Of a DNA stretch of 64,000 nucleotides, positions 45,403 to 56,819 are shown piece after piece. The DNA is from Mauremys mutica (Eukaryota > Chordata > Testudines > Geoemydidae): positions 57,679,321 to 57,743,320 of the forward strand of contig NC_059075.1 of assembly GCF_020497125.1 (NCBI RefSeq). Direction: 5' to 3'. Positions within the stretch are counted from its first letter, which is position 1. Every line of letters begins with the position of its first letter. The position numbers and the translations under genes were made by a program. Under the pieces are notes generated by a model. It searched no databases, was not told the origin of the DNA, and saw nothing but the letters and a program-made list of their open reading frames with translations.

Positions 45403-47645
45403 GTAAGTTATTAAGGGATATTGATGAAGTTATATTTATAACATTTTGTGCTTCCTATAATATATCTAAGGCTTATAACCGATGAGCAATATGATTTGTG
45501 GTGGGAAATAAGTGGTGTATGGCTGTTAACTTCATTATTTCTGTAACAACTCAAACTTTTCACATTTTCTGGATACAGTTCTGCTTTCTGGTGCACATGC
45601 TCCAATCCCAGTATAGTCAATGGGAGCAACAAAAGTGTAACTGAAGATACACTACTATACTTTATATATTCTAGCAAAGTCTAACAGGCGTCAGTAGCCT
45701 CAGGTGAAGTGTGAGTTAATATTGAGATTCCATTTGAATCTCTGCCTTTTTCATTTGCTCGTAACTTTCACAAAAAATTACTTTATGCTAATAATTAAAA
45801 TATTTAGTGTCAGATGAATTTGATAAATTAAGATTAATTTGTTGTAGAGTTATGTGAATGTGAAATAAACCCACTTTTTTCTTATGGTCTGCTAAGAAAT
45901 TAGGTAAAGACATTTAGATAAGATTCAAAAATAAAATTACGTTTTCTGATGCTTAAATTGATATATAAAGCCTCAATATTGTTGTTATTAATGTTAATAT
46001 TTATGAAACACACAGATGTTTATAGGTGGCCAAAACTCCAGGGCAGGGTGTGTGTATTTTATTTAGGTATTTCCTTCCAATTTAGAGCAAAAGCAAATTT
46101 TACCAACATTTCTTCTGAATCACTATATCCACTATCACCCCTCAACATTTTTGTTTTGGAAACATGGTGTTCTCAGAAGGAAATGTGTGAAATTGATATT
46201 CTTGTCAGTTTCATGACTGCTATGCATTGAACTGCAGCAGTGAAACACAAGAATGTCAGTTTCACTAAACTTCCAGCCAGAGCTACTGTGAAGTAGGGAG
46301 CCTAGCTGCCCTGAGAGCCCTGGCTCAATCTGAGACTGCGGTCTGCCAGGCTCCCTGCTGCAGATGTCCATCAGACATGAGAGCCCCAGCTCCAGTCATG
46401 GCTTCCAGGGCTGCTGCGGCAGAGCAGGGAAACCTAGCAGCCCTGTGAGCCCAGGCTCCAGGTGGAGCTCCAGGGACTGGCAGTCACTCTGCTGCAGAGA
46501 TGTGGCCTCTGGACCACCAGCAGGTTTCCAATGCTTGTGTTTTGACAAAAGTTTTGTCCAATCTCTAATAGATTCAGTGAAACTATTCAGTTCCTCGAAT
46601 AGGCAGTTTTGTCAGAAAACTTCCAAACAGCTCTAGTTTAGAGTTCTTTGCATGTAAGATCCCAGTTCCATGCCACTCACAATTTAAATATATTATTAAT
46701 TATTTGCATTATCATAGAATTGAGGAGACCAGACTTAATGAAAGGACAGGGAGTGTGGAGTAAAGTGATTAATACAGACACATGTCTCTAAATATATGTA
46801 ATAATGAATATGATTCCATATCAGTAAAAGGAAATTGTGGCTCAGGCTCATCACTAGCTACGAAGTTCAGACCCATGTATTGAAATGGGCCCAAGACTCA
46901 AAGTGGATTTAGACCCAGTTATAATTGTATTCACACTAAGCAAAATTTCTTCCCTTTCTTTCTGCTACAAAAAGCAGCACAAAAAATGCTTAATAAGGTC
47001 CTAATCCTGAAATGCAATCCAGTAGGATGAACATCTACCTGAACCTGTGTGGAAATCTCATAGGTGGAGGAGTCAGTGCTAGCAGGTCCCATTTCCAAAT
47101 TGTGACCTAAATGTCTAATTTATCTTTCTAAATGTCTTTTCATTCAATATAATTTATAGTATCTTCAGTATCTGAATTTGTTGGGCTATTACCGCTGATA
47201 TAATTTCTGCATGTATATGTGTTGCAAAGGAAACCAGATAGCTATCCTGAAAAATATTTACTGTGTTCTGAAGATGATAAATTACCATCTTGTAACTGAT
47301 TCATGATCCTTTAAGAGAAGCTATCACAGTGCCTTGTGTAATGGAAAGTGGTTAATGAAAACCCTTATCCTCATTTCGGTGTGTCACAGTGCTTCTGTTT
47401 CATATTGCAAAAAGCATGGAAATGAGAATGGATAAAAATAACAAACCCAATTGTATGATAATTACAGGATAGATACAAAAGAAATTTAGAGGTATTAAAG
47501 AGACAAAGAAAAATGTCTTCAAACAGCATAAAGAAAGCAGGATTGACACCCTGGCCAGAAGTGTTTAAGATATACATTTAGGCCCCAAACCTGCAAATAT
47601 TTATGCACATACTTAACTGTACTCCAGTGAGAAGTTCCACTGAAT
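45403..47645 (+). other. RYR3 intron, one unclassified repeat
   Basis: Mostly AT-rich and featureless. At 46190-46640 a more GC-rich block has near-symmetric parts ('tcagtttcatgactgc...gaatgtcagtttcac' and 'tgctgcagatg'), suggesting a foldback-type repeat whose class I cannot name. Confidence 0.4.
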
Positions 47646-47727
47646 TAAATCATAGAATATTTGGGTTGGAAGAGCCCTCAGGAGGTCATCTAGTCCAACC
47701 CCCTGCTCAAAGCATGACCAACACCAA

Positions 47728-49527
47728 CTAAATCATTCCAGCCAGGGCTTTGTCAAGCTGGGCCTTTAAAACCTCTAAGGATGGAGATTCCACCACCTCC
47801 CTAGGTAACCCATTCCAGTGCTTCACCACCCTCATAGTGAAATAGTGTTTCCTAATATCCAACCTAAACCTGCCCCACTGAAACCTGAGACCATTGCTTC
47901 TTACTCTGTCATCTGCCACCTCTGAGAACAGTCTAGTTCCATCCTCTTTGGAATTGCCTTTCAGGTAGTTGAAGGCTGCTATCAAATCCCCCCACACTCT
48001 TCTCTTCTGCAGGCCAAATAGCCCCAGTTCCCTCAGCCTCTCCTTGTAAGTCATGTGCCCCAGCCCCCTAATCATTTTCGTTGCCCTCTGCTAGACTCTC
48101 TCCAGTTTCTCCACATCTGTTCTGTAGTGGGGAGACCAAAACTGGATGCACTACTCCAGGTGTGGCCTCACCAGTGCCGAATAGAGGGGAATAATCACTT
48201 CTCTCGATCTGCTGGCAATGCTGCTACTGATACAGCCCAATATGCCGTTGGCCTTCTTGGCAACAAGGGCACACTGCTGACTCATATCCAGATTCTAATC
48301 CTTTTCTGCAGAACTGCAGAACTTACCCAGTTGGTCCCAATCCTGTAGCGGTGCACGGGATTCTTCCTTCCTAAGTGCAGGACTCTGCACTTGTCCTTGT
48401 TGAACTTCATCAGATTTCTTTTGATCCAATCCTCCAATTTTTCTTGGTCACTCTGGACCCTATCCCTACCCTCCAGCGTACCTCTCCCCATAGCTTAGTG
48501 TCATCTGTGTACTTGCTGAGGGTGCAATTAATCCCATCATCCAGATCATTAATAAAGATGTTGAACAAAACTGGCCCCAGGACCGACCCCTGGGGCACTC
48601 CGTTTGATACTGGATGCCAACTAGCCATCAAGCCGTTGATCGCGACTCGTTGATCCCAACAATCTAGCCAGCTTTCTATCCACCTTATAGTCCATTCATC
48701 CAATCCATATTTCTTTAACTTGCTGGCAGAATACTGTGGGAGACCGTATCAAAAGCTTTGCTAAAATCAAGATATATCACGTTCACCACTTTCCCCATAG
48801 CCACAGAGCCAGTTATCTCATCATAGAAGGCAATCGGGTTGGTCAGGCATGACTTGCCCATGGTAAATCCATGTTGACTGTTCGTGATCACCTTCCTCTC
48901 CTCCAAGTGCTTCAAAATGGATTCTTTGAGGACCTGCTCCATGATTTTGCTGGCAACTGAAGTGAGGCTGACTTGTCTGTAGTTCCCTGGGTTCTCTTTC
49001 TTTCCTTTTTTTAATATGGACACTATATTTGCCTTTTTCCAATTGTCCAGGACCTCCCAAGATTGCCATGAATTTTCAAAGATAATGGCCCATGGCTCTG
49101 CAATCACATCAGCCAAATCCCTCACCACCCTTGGATGCATTAGATTTGGACCCATGGACTTTTGCATGTCCAACTTTTCTAAGTAGTCCTTAACCTGTTC
49201 TTTCACTACTGAGGGCTGCTCACCTCCTCCCCATACTGTGTTGCCTAGTGCAGCAGTCTGGGAGCTGACCTTGTCTGTGAAGACCGAGGCAAAAAAAGCA
49301 TTCGGTACTTCAGCTTTTTCCACATCATCTGTCACTATGTTGCCTCCTCCATTCAGTAAGGGTCCCACACGTTCCCTCACCACCTTCTTGTTGCTAACGT
49401 TACACCTGTAGAAACCTTTCTTGTTACCCTTCACATCCGTTGCTAGCTGCAACTCCAGTTGTGCCTTGGCCTTCCTGATTACACCCTTGTATGCTCTAGC
49501 AATATTTTTATACTCCTCCCTAGTCAT
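47728..49527 (-). pseudogene. CR1 ORF2 reverse transcriptase and C terminus
   Basis: The main frame (49527 to 48715) holds NYRQVSLTSVASKIMEQVL, VITNSQHGFTMGKSCLTN and [16 protein letters not shown] shift leads to 48703-48410 with [20 protein letters not shown] and, further on, [11 protein letters not shown], where YTDD is one base change from the usual catalytic YADD. A last frame, 48075-47728, reads RLRELGLFGLQKRRVWGDLI, the conserved CR1 C terminus ending LDKALAGMI. Confidence 0.88.
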
Positions 49528-49605
49528 CTTTCCAAATTTCCACTTCTTGTAAGCTTCCTTTTTGAGTTTAAGCTCACCGAAGATTTCACTGTTAAGGCAA
49601 GCTGG

Positions 49606-50602
49606 TCACCTGCCATATTTGCTCTTCTTTCTGCACATCGGGATGGTTTGTTCCTGTGCCCTCAATAAGGCTTCTTTAAAATACAGCCAGCTCTCCTGGA
49701 CTCCTTGCCCCCTCATATTAGCCTCCCAGGGGATCCTGCCCATCAGTTCCCTAAGAGAGTCAAAGTCTGCTTTTCTGAAGTCCAGAGTCCGTATTTTGCT
49801 AGTCTCCTTTCTTCCTTTTGTCAGGATCCTGAACTCAACCATTTCATGGTCACTGCTGCCTAGGTTGCCACCCACTTCTACTTCCCCTACCAATTCTTCC
49901 TTGTGTGTAAGCAGCAGGCCAAGAGAAGCACGGCCCTAGTCAGTTGCTCCAGCACTTGTACCAGGAAGTTGTCCCCAACACACTCCAGAAACTTCCTGGA
50001 TTGTCTGTGCATTGCTGTATTGCTCTCCCAGCAGATGTCAGGGTGGTTGAAGTCCCACATTAGAACCAGGGCCTGTGATCTGGAAACGTCAGTTAGTTGT
50101 CCGAAGAAAGCCTCTTCTACCCCATCCTTCTGATCCAGTGGTCTATAGCACACGCCCACCACGACATCACGCTTGTTGCTCTCGCCTAAACTTAACCCAA
50201 AGACACTGAACAGGCTTTTTTCCAGTTTCATACTGGAGCTCTGAGCAATCATACCGCTCTCTTATGTACAATGCAACTCCTCCACCTTTCCTCCCATATC
50301 TGTCCTTCCTGAACAGTTTATACCCATCCAATGACAGTGCTCCAGTCATGTGAACTTCCCCACCAAGTTTCTGTCATTCCAATCACATCATAGTTCCTTG
50401 ATTGTGCCAGGACTTCCAATTCTTCCTGCTCGTTTCCCAGGCTTCTTGCATTCATGTACATGCACCTAAGATAACTAGCCGATTGCCCTACTTTCTCAGT
50501 ATGAATCAGGAGTCTTCCTGTCTTGTACCCTCCTCCTTGTATTTCCTCCCAGTATCCCACTTCCCCACTTACCTCTGGGCTTAGGTCACCATCCCCTGGC
50601 AA
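49606..50602 (-). pseudogene. CR1 ORF2 endonuclease domain
   Basis: Pieces on the minus strand read YDVIGMTETWW, GYKLFRKDRYGRKGGGVALY, VVVGVCYRPLDQKDGVEEAF, LVLMWDFNHPDICW and SSDHEMVEFRI. These are the APE-type endonuclease motifs that nick the target DNA. WDFN has Trp where GDFN is normal. Frame changes separate the pieces. Confidence 0.85.
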
Positions 50603-50887
50603 ACCTAATTTAAAGCCCTCCTCACCAGGTTAGCAAGCCTGCTGCGAAGATGCTCTTCCCTCTCTTCATTAGGTGGATCCTATCTCTTCCTAGCAATCCT
50701 TCCTCCCAGAACAACATCCCATGGTTGAAGAATCCAGAGACCTCTCTCCGACACCACTTGCATAACCACGCATTCACCTCCACAATTTGACAGTCCCTTT
50801 TTCTTCAACAGGGAGGATGAATGAGAACACAACTTGCACCTCAAACTCCTTTATCCTTCTTCCCAGAGCCACATAGTCTACAGTGAT

Positions 50888-51127
50888 CTACTCAAGGTCA
50901 TTCTTGGCAGTATCATTGGTGCCCATGTGGAAAAGTAGGAAGGGGTAGTGGTCCAAGGTCTTGATCAGTCTTAGCAAACACTCCGCCACATTCTGGATTC
51001 TAGCTCCAGGCAGATGGATGATTCCCATCTCTCTTCGGAGGGAGTCCCCGACCACCACCACCCGTCTCCTCCTCTTGGGAGTGGTGGTCATGGAATGTGC
51101 TACTTGGGTGCATAAAGTTAAACACAT
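50888..51127 (-). pseudogene. CR1 ORF1 fragment (esterase-like domain)
   Basis: The frame reads RRRRVVVVGDSLRREMG, then ARIQNVAECLLRLI and LLFHMGTNDTAKNDLE. The GDS block and GTND block are the hallmarks of the SGNH-type esterase domain in CR1 ORF1. The upstream ORF1 part is missing. Confidence 0.75.
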
Positions 51128-51639
51128 GCATAAGAGTTTGCAGGATGGGGGCCATATAGCATATGTGTAGGGCCCCTATACCACCTCTTATTTAACATGA
51201 CGCCTTCTATGGAGATATTTTTTCCCACAATTGGACTATCCTCCATATTTTATTTTTTCATTAACCATTCAGCACCTGCCTCTCAGTGGCTGCTCTTGGC
51301 ATCCAAGAAGTTTTAAACAAAAAGGAAAAGAACAGCAACAGGGGAAAGACAAAACAAAATGAAGGGGACAGAAATGGCACCTTCTGAAATAAAGTATGCA
51401 CCCTGTTCATTCTGCCCAATCTCAAGGGGGAAAATAAGGAGAGAAGGCGGTGGGGGGAGGGAATAAAACCATTAGTTCTAAAAGATCTTTTAAGCAGGGG
51501 GCATTGTAGGCCTTCCCATCACACGTGAATTTGATATATAATTAAGAGTCATGAAATTTGTACATTTGCACATAGTGAAATATTTGTTAAAAGCAAAATA
51601 TATTGTTCAGAATAATATGTTCTTTATTTATTATAACAG

Positions 51640-51700
51640 GGAGTGATGCTACTACAATGGTGAGCTGTCTGCACATCTTGGCTCAGACACTGGATACACG
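51640..51700 (+). CDS. RYR3: RYR3 exon k
   Basis: This 61-nt exon has acceptor TATAACAG and donor ACACG|GTAAAT. It reads GSDATTMVSCLHILAQTLDT and starts an Arg codon. It joins exon j in frame (G|GG AGT GAT). TMVSCLHILAQTLD matches RYR3. The next exon, which should begin by completing Arg and TVMK, is not found before 64000. Confidence 0.93.
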
Positions 51701-52124
51701 GTAAATTGGTCAGGTTCTTACTTTATTACAGTACCAGCTACAAATCATACGGTTGTCAAGAATCACTTCAAAGAACAGTTCTGCAGGTTGTTATTTCTTC
51801 ACATATTTATTCTTTATTTCCTGCTGATATTAGCTCTCTAGAGTTAATATTATGGTCCAGACACTGTCCTCCACTTTTTCAGATGATATGTTGCATCCAC
51901 ATCAACTTAGGTGATTACGATTCTAATGTTCCTATTTGCTAATGCAATCAGGAACTTCACTTAGAAATATAAGTGGCATCATCTACGAAATTGCACTTGC
52001 AGTTATTTGCTCTCACAAAAATGGAGGCAAGTTTACACCAGGCTGAAAAATTGGTGCTAGAAGCGCATTGAATAACATTTGAAGCTGGCAATTAGCATAG
52101 TAAAAGACATTAAAGTGTAACTTA
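51701..52124 (+). other. RYR3 intron, no recognised feature
   Basis: AT-rich intron between exon k and the Harbinger insertion. Confidence 0.6.
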
Positions 52125-52501
52125 GGGTATGTCTACACTACAAGAGTAGTTCGATTTAACTTAGGTCGAATTTGTGGATTAGACCGTATGAATTCGAATT
52201 TGTGTATCCACACTAAGGACACTAATTCGACTTTGTGAGTCCACACTAACGGGGCAAGCGTCGACATTGGCAGCGGTGCATTCTAGGCAGCTATCCCACA
52301 GTTCCCGCAGTCCCCGCTTCCCATTGGAATGCTGGGTAGAGCCCCCAATGCCTGCTGGGGGAAAAATATGTCGAGGGTGGTTTTGGGTAACTGTCGTCAT
52401 TCAACCGTCACTCCCGCCCTCCCTCCCTGAAAGCGCCGGCGGGAAATCTGTTAGCGCACTTTTCTGGTCAGTGACAGCGCGGACGCCACAGCACTGCGAG
52501 C

Positions 52502-53773
52502 ATGGAGCCCGCTGCGATCATCGCTGCACTTATGGCCGTTGTCAACTCCTCGCACCTTATCGTCCACCTCTTCCACAGTCAGCTGCTGAGAAATCGGGCG
52601 AGGAGGCTCCGGCAGCGCGGTGAGGACATGAAGTGTGAGAGTGGCACAGACCTCTCACAAAGCACGGGACCCCGCGCCGCGGAGATCATGGTGGCAATGG
52701 GTCACGTTCATGCTGTGGGACGGCGATTCTGGGCCCGGGAAACAAGCACGGACTGGTGGGACCGCATAGTGCTGCAGGTCTGGGATGAATCACAGTGGGT
52801 GTGAAACTTCAGGATGTGTAAGGGCACTTTCCTTGAACTCTGTCAGTTGCTGGCCCCTGCCCTGAAGCGCCAGGACACCCGGATGCGAGCAGCACTGACT
52901 GTGCAGAAGCGAGTGGCCATAGCCCTCTGGAAACTTGCAACGCCAGACAGCTACCGGTCAGTAGCGAACCACTTTGGCGTGGGCAAATCTACCGTGGGGG
53001 TTGCTGTGATGCAAGTAGCCCACGCAATCGTTGACCTACTGCTCTCAAAGGTGGTGACCCTGGGAAACGTCCAGGTCGTCATAGATGGCTTCGCCGCGAT
53101 GGGATTCCCAAACTGCGGTGGGGCTATAGATGGCACTCACATCCCTATCCTGGGACTGGCCCACCAGGCCAGCCAGTATATTAACCGAAAGGGCTACTTT
53201 TCAATGGTGCTGCAAGCACTGGTGGACCATAGGGGACGTTTTACCAACATCTACGTCAGGTGGCCGGGCAAGGTTCATGACGCGTGTGTTTTCAGGAACT
53301 CTGGTCTGTTTAGACACCTGCAGGAAGGTAGTTTCTTCCCGGACCACAAAATAACTGTTGGGGATGTGGAGATGCCTACAGTGATCCTCGGGGACCCAGC
53401 CTACCCGCTAATGCCCTGGCTCATGAAGCCCTATACAGGCGCCCTGGACAGTGGCAAGGAGCTCTTCAACTACCGGCTGAGCAAGTGCAGAATGGTGGTG
53501 GAGTGTGCTTTCGGACGTCTCAAGGGGAGATGGAGGAGCTTACTGACTCGCTCGGATCTCAGCGAAACCAATATCCCCATTGTTATTGCAGCTTGCTGTG
53601 TGCTCCACAATCTCTGTGAGAGCAAGGGGGAGACCTTTATGGCGGGATGGGAGGTTGAGGCAAATCGCCTGGCTGCTGATTACGCTCAGCCAGACAGCCG
53701 TGCGATTAGAAGAGCCCAGCGCATCCGGGAGGCTTTGAAAGCTAGGTTCCTCAGCAAGCAGGGTAACCTATGA
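52502..53773 (+). pseudogene. Harbinger transposase (HARBI1-like), one nonsense codon
   Basis: A single frame runs from ATG 52502 to TGA 53771-53773, broken only by TGA at 52802-52804 between DESQWV and NFRMCKG. Cut by that stop, the longest part starts at 52814. Motifs of the DDE_Tnp_4 nuclease are present: VANHFGVGKSTV (helix-turn-helix-like), CGGAIDGTHIPI (first Asp), VRWPGKVHDACVFRNSG (second Asp) and MVVECAFGRLKGRW (Glu). The enzyme would cut the element out and insert it at TTA, aided by the Myb-like partner. A CGA-to-TGA CpG change could explain the stop. Confidence 0.9.
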
Positions 53774-54559
53774 CTGTCCAGTCTCTTTACAGAGAAGCTG
53801 AACCTGCCCCTGTTTCAGTTACTATTGACTTTTTTCAGCGGTTACATACCCCGTTCACCAGGTTTCCCCCCTTCCAACAGATGTTTAAAAATAAAGTTAT
53901 TGGAACATTTTTAATTAACAAAGTTTTCTTTACTAACGAATTCGCGTTAAAGGGTTCAAACAGGGACGCAGACTGTGGTGGGTACGGTGTGCAGTGATGT
54001 ACAGACCGCTTCTACACTCGAGGACTGACAGGCTCCTGCTCCTACAGCGGTCTCTGGGGGGAGGATGGTTACAGGAGGGTGTGCAGGAAGGGGTGGGTTT
54101 GCAGGAAGGGGTGAGGGGTGTCTGGGAAGGGTGAGTAGGTGTAGGGGGATGATGGCTCTGGCTGGGGCTCAGGGCATCGGAAAGGTTCATGGCTAGGGTG
54201 AAAGGGCATGGTAAGGGCAGCCTGCCTTGCAATTTGTGGATGCCAGGCGCTCGGACCCTGGGGCAGCATACACCTCCCAGACTGACCTGGGGCAGCAGAC
54301 ACCTCCCAGAGTGACCCGGGTGCCTAGTGACTGCACTCTGTGTGTGACCTGCTGTTGATTCTGCCCCCATGTCTGTACCCTGGTAATGGTGGCTGTCCTA
54401 TGCAATTAACAAACCCCTATCTCCCCTTCACACAAAGTCTTCTGCAAAGAAACATGACGGAAACAGTAATGAACAGCAAACTATTTTTAATACTCAACTA
54501 CACAGTTGGGGGATGAAACTGGGATTTTGGATCGGGTGAGCCAGGAAGGGAAGCAATTC
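53774..54559. other. Harbinger spacer between the two genes' 3' ends
   Basis: Contains AATAAAGTTATTGGAACATT at about 53890, a likely poly(A) signal for the transposase, and a G-rich stretch at 54050-54200. The minus-strand open frames here are Pro/His-rich and look non-coding. Confidence 0.5.
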
Positions 54560-55029
54560 TCATACTTTAGGGAATGAGAGCTGTTTGGTACATGAGCGCT
54601 CTGCTGGGGTGGAGTGACAGTTTTCACGGCCCCTAGCGCCTCTCCTTCTTGTGATTTTGGGTGAGGGGGGGACAGGACTTTGTGGCGGGGGAGGGCGGTT
54701 GCAGATACAGTTCAGGGGGGCTCTCTGCTCCTGCCTGCGGTCCTGCAGAACATCCACAAGGCGCCGGAGCGTGTCCGTTTGCTCCCTCATTAGTCCAAGC
54801 AGCGTTTGAGTCGCCTGCTGGTCTTCCTGCCGCCACCTGTCCTCCCATTCGCTGTGTGAGCGCTGCTGCTGAGAGAGGGTCTCCCTCCACTGGCTCTGCT
54901 GGGCCACCTCGGCTCTGGAGCAGGCCATCAGTTCAGCGAACATCTCGTCCCGAGTCCTTTTCTTTCGCCGCCTAATCTGCGACAGCCTCTGTGAGGGTGA
55001 TGCCGGGGCAGTTCGGGAAAGAGCCGCAG
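54560..55029 (-). CDS. Harbinger Myb/SANT-like protein, exon 2
   Basis: After an acceptor CATCACACAG, one frame reads ASPSQRLSQIRRRKKRTRDE, MFAELMACSRAEVAQQSQWR and a Gln/Arg-rich coiled-coil-like stretch, TLRRLVDVLQDRRQEQ, ending LSFPKV and a stop. RRRKKR looks like a nuclear localisation signal. The phase of this exon (two bases before the first codon) does not fit the phase-0 donor of exon 1, so the spliced product would be out of frame, or one splice site or an indel has been misread. Confidence 0.7.
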
Positions 55030-55493
55030 CTGTGTGATGGGAAAAAGGAAGTGATTTCCTTGCAAAGATACATGTTTGCGAACACTGAACACAGTCTACT
55101 CAGTTTCTGTGAACAAGACCATACAGGGCACCTATCTCATGTGCTCTCAGGACAAGTTCGAATTTTCGGCATTCGCTTTCATTGCCTGGGGTCTTGCACT
55201 GGAGATCGGACAAGCGGGGCAGGACAGCAGAATCCGTGTAGCAGCCAGGCCTGGTAAGCCGTAAACTTTAGGCTGCTTAAAAGTTAATGGATAGCAGTGG
55301 CCTCCTGCTGCAGGCAATCTGGAAAGCATAAAGTCTGACCCTGTTCCAGCCCCTCACGGCTGTCCCTGGGAAAGATCCCTGTATGCTTTCCCTCTGCAGC
55401 CTCCAACACGTGGCTGTTAAACGACGGTCATTGTTATGCAAAGGAAAAGTCAAGCATTCACAATAGTAACATTACATTAATTCCCCTAATTAG

Positions 55494-55781
55494 ATGCAGC
55501 AGTCGCCGAGCGAGATCACCCTGAGGCGGGTCACTAGGACAGACAGAGAGTGCATGCTGCGTGAATCCCTGCACAGACCAGGGCCCTATGCTGCCATGCT
55601 GGTGGAGGCAATGCTCCCACTATACCTCAGGATGGCCTGGCGCGGAAGAGTGTGCTTCCACGGAGCACCCAATAAGGCACCTCTCCCCAGGAACCTCCTG
55701 CGTAGGCTTTTCGAGTACCTGTACGAGAGCTTCGTGGAAGGTGTCCCAGGAGGATTTCTATTCGATCGCTATATGTATTGA
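55494..55781 (+). CDS. Unexplained 95-codon ORF inside the Harbinger intron
   Basis: The frame starts ATG directly after an acceptor-like CCCTAATTAG and reads MQQSPSEITLRRVTRTDREC, then MLVEAMLPLYLRMAWRGRV, LLRRLFEYLYESFVEG and FLFDRYMY. It ends TGA 55782-55784 and an AATAAA follows at about 55820, so it looks like a terminal exon. Upstream, 55076-55251 has a frame (FEFSAFAFIAWGLALEIGQA) ending at a donor-like CTG|GTAAGC, but joining the two shifts the frame. I recognise no family. The composition is balanced, not low-complexity. It may be a third Harbinger gene or a captured exon. Confidence 0.4.
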   Translation: MQQSPSEITLRRVTRTDRECMLRESLHRPGPYAAMLVEAMLPLYLRMAWRGRVCFHGAPNKAPLPRNLLRRLFEYLYESFVEGVPGGFLFDRYMY

Positions 55782-55850
55782 CCTTCTTTTCGTATAGTTT
55801 TTATTCCTGATTTTAAAAAAATAAATGTTTTATATGTTTATAGCACTTAC

Positions 55851-56507
55851 CGACTGATCCTTCCCCTGATTCAGAGTCCGGGTTAATGGCCGGGGAGGTT
55901 GGTAGGGGATCTCTGTGAGGGTGATGAAGAGATCCTGGCTGTCGGGGAAATCAGTATTGTAAGCGCTGTCGCCTGCCTCGTCCTCCACAAACCCTTCCTC
56001 ATCTTCCCCATCCGCGAACATCGCCGAGAAACTGCCCCTCGACACTATCCCATCCTCAGAGTCCACGGTCACTGGTGGGGCAGTGGTGGCAGACCCACCG
56101 AGAATGGCATGCAGTGCCTCGTAGAAGCGGCATGTCTGGGGCTGGGCTCCGGAGCGTCCGTTTGCCGCTTTGATTTTTTGGTAGCCTTGTCTCAGGTCCT
56201 TGATTTTCACGTGGCACTGCGTTGCATCCCGGCTGTATTCTCTGAGTGCCATGGCTTTGGAGACCTTCTCGTAGGTCTTTGCATTCCGTTTTTTGGAGCG
56301 CAGCTCCGAAAGCACAGACTCATCGCCACACACAGCGATCAGATCCAAGACTTCCCGGTCAGTCCATGCTGGGGGCCTCTTTCTACTTTGAGATTGCATG
56401 GACCCCTCTGCTGGAGAGCTCTGCATCGCTGCCGGTGCTGCTGAGCTCGCCCCGATGTCCAACCAGGAACTGAGATTCAAAATGGCCAGACAGGAAAAGG
56501 AATTCAA
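55851..56507 (-). CDS. Harbinger Myb/SANT-like DNA-binding protein, exon 1
   Basis: The minus frame reads RKRPPAWTDREVLDLIAVCG, then ELRSKKRNAKTYEKVSKAMA, CHVKIKDLRQGYQKIKAANG and CRFYEALHAILGG, a trihelix-type Myb/SANT domain. An acidic stretch follows (DGEDEEGFVEDEAGD). In autonomous Harbingers this partner carries the transposase into the nucleus and binds the ends. The frame runs on into an intron: a clear donor TCG|GTAAGT lies at 55851/55850. The true start may be one of several internal Met codons, such as that before QSSPAEG. Confidence 0.85.
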
Positions 56508-56819
56508 ATTTTCCCGGGGCTTTTCCTGTATGGCTGATCAGAACATCTGAGCTCGGACTGCTGTCCAGAGCGTCAACACAGTGGTGCACTGTGGGATAGC
56601 TCCCGGAGCTACTAAGGTCGATTTCCGTCCACACATAGGCTAACTCGACATAGCCATGTCGAATTTAGCGCTACTCCCCTCGTCGGGGTGGAGTACCGAA
56701 TTCGAACTGAAGAGCCCTCTAGGTCGAACTAATTAGCTTCCTGGTGTGGACGGGTGCACGGTTAAATCGAATTAACGCTGCTAAATTCGACATAAACTCC
56801 TAGTGTAGACCAGGCCTTA

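Larger units (their letters stand above)
47646..51130 (-). mobile_element. CR1 LINE, long copy
   Basis: The minus strand carries, in order, an ORF1 fragment, the endonuclease, the reverse transcriptase and the CR1 3' terminus (the complement of 'aatcatagaatatttgggttgg'). About 3.5 kb remain. It lies antisense to RYR3, 0.5 kb before exon k. Several stops and shifts break both frames. Confidence 0.9.
2114..51700 (+). other. RYR3: RYR3 gene, internal part (11 exons plus a candidate microexon)
   Basis: Eleven short + strand blocks, each bounded by AG/GT splice sites and joining in frame, together read as a continuous ryanodine receptor peptide. Ryanodine receptors are very large homotetrameric Ca2+ release channels of the endoplasmic/sarcoplasmic reticulum. 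The blocks cover the RY3/RY4 repeat pair and the first helical segments after it, roughly residues 2700-3000 of a protein of about 4,900. Paralogue-specific stretches such as SKYAEHSHDKWACDK and [20 protein letters not shown] agree with remembered RYR3 rather than RYR1 or RYR2. Neither the first nor the last exon of the gene is in the window. The introns are long (up to about 13 kb) and filled with transposable elements. Confidence 0.93.
52125..56816. mobile_element. PIF/Harbinger DNA transposon, nearly complete
   Basis: A 4,692-bp element starts GGGTATGTCTACACTAC and ends with the complement of GGCCTGGTCTACACTAG. TTA lies on both sides (52122-52124 and 56817-56819), the three-base duplication of this superfamily. 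It carries the two genes of autonomous vertebrate Harbingers in divergent order: transposase on + and a Myb/SANT-like protein on minus. The subterminal regions hold inverted 'ttcgaattt/aattcga' repeats. The two genes have only small defects, so the copy is fairly young. Confidence 0.93.

Noticed and set aside
2114..51700. RYR1 or RYR2 as the host gene
   Set aside because: Exons a, g, h and i follow remembered RYR3 residues ([31 protein letters not shown]) where the other paralogues differ.
55076..55784. Two-exon third Harbinger gene joined from 55251 to 55494
   Set aside because: The splice phases disagree and the join runs into a stop after about 14 codons, so I list only the single ORF.
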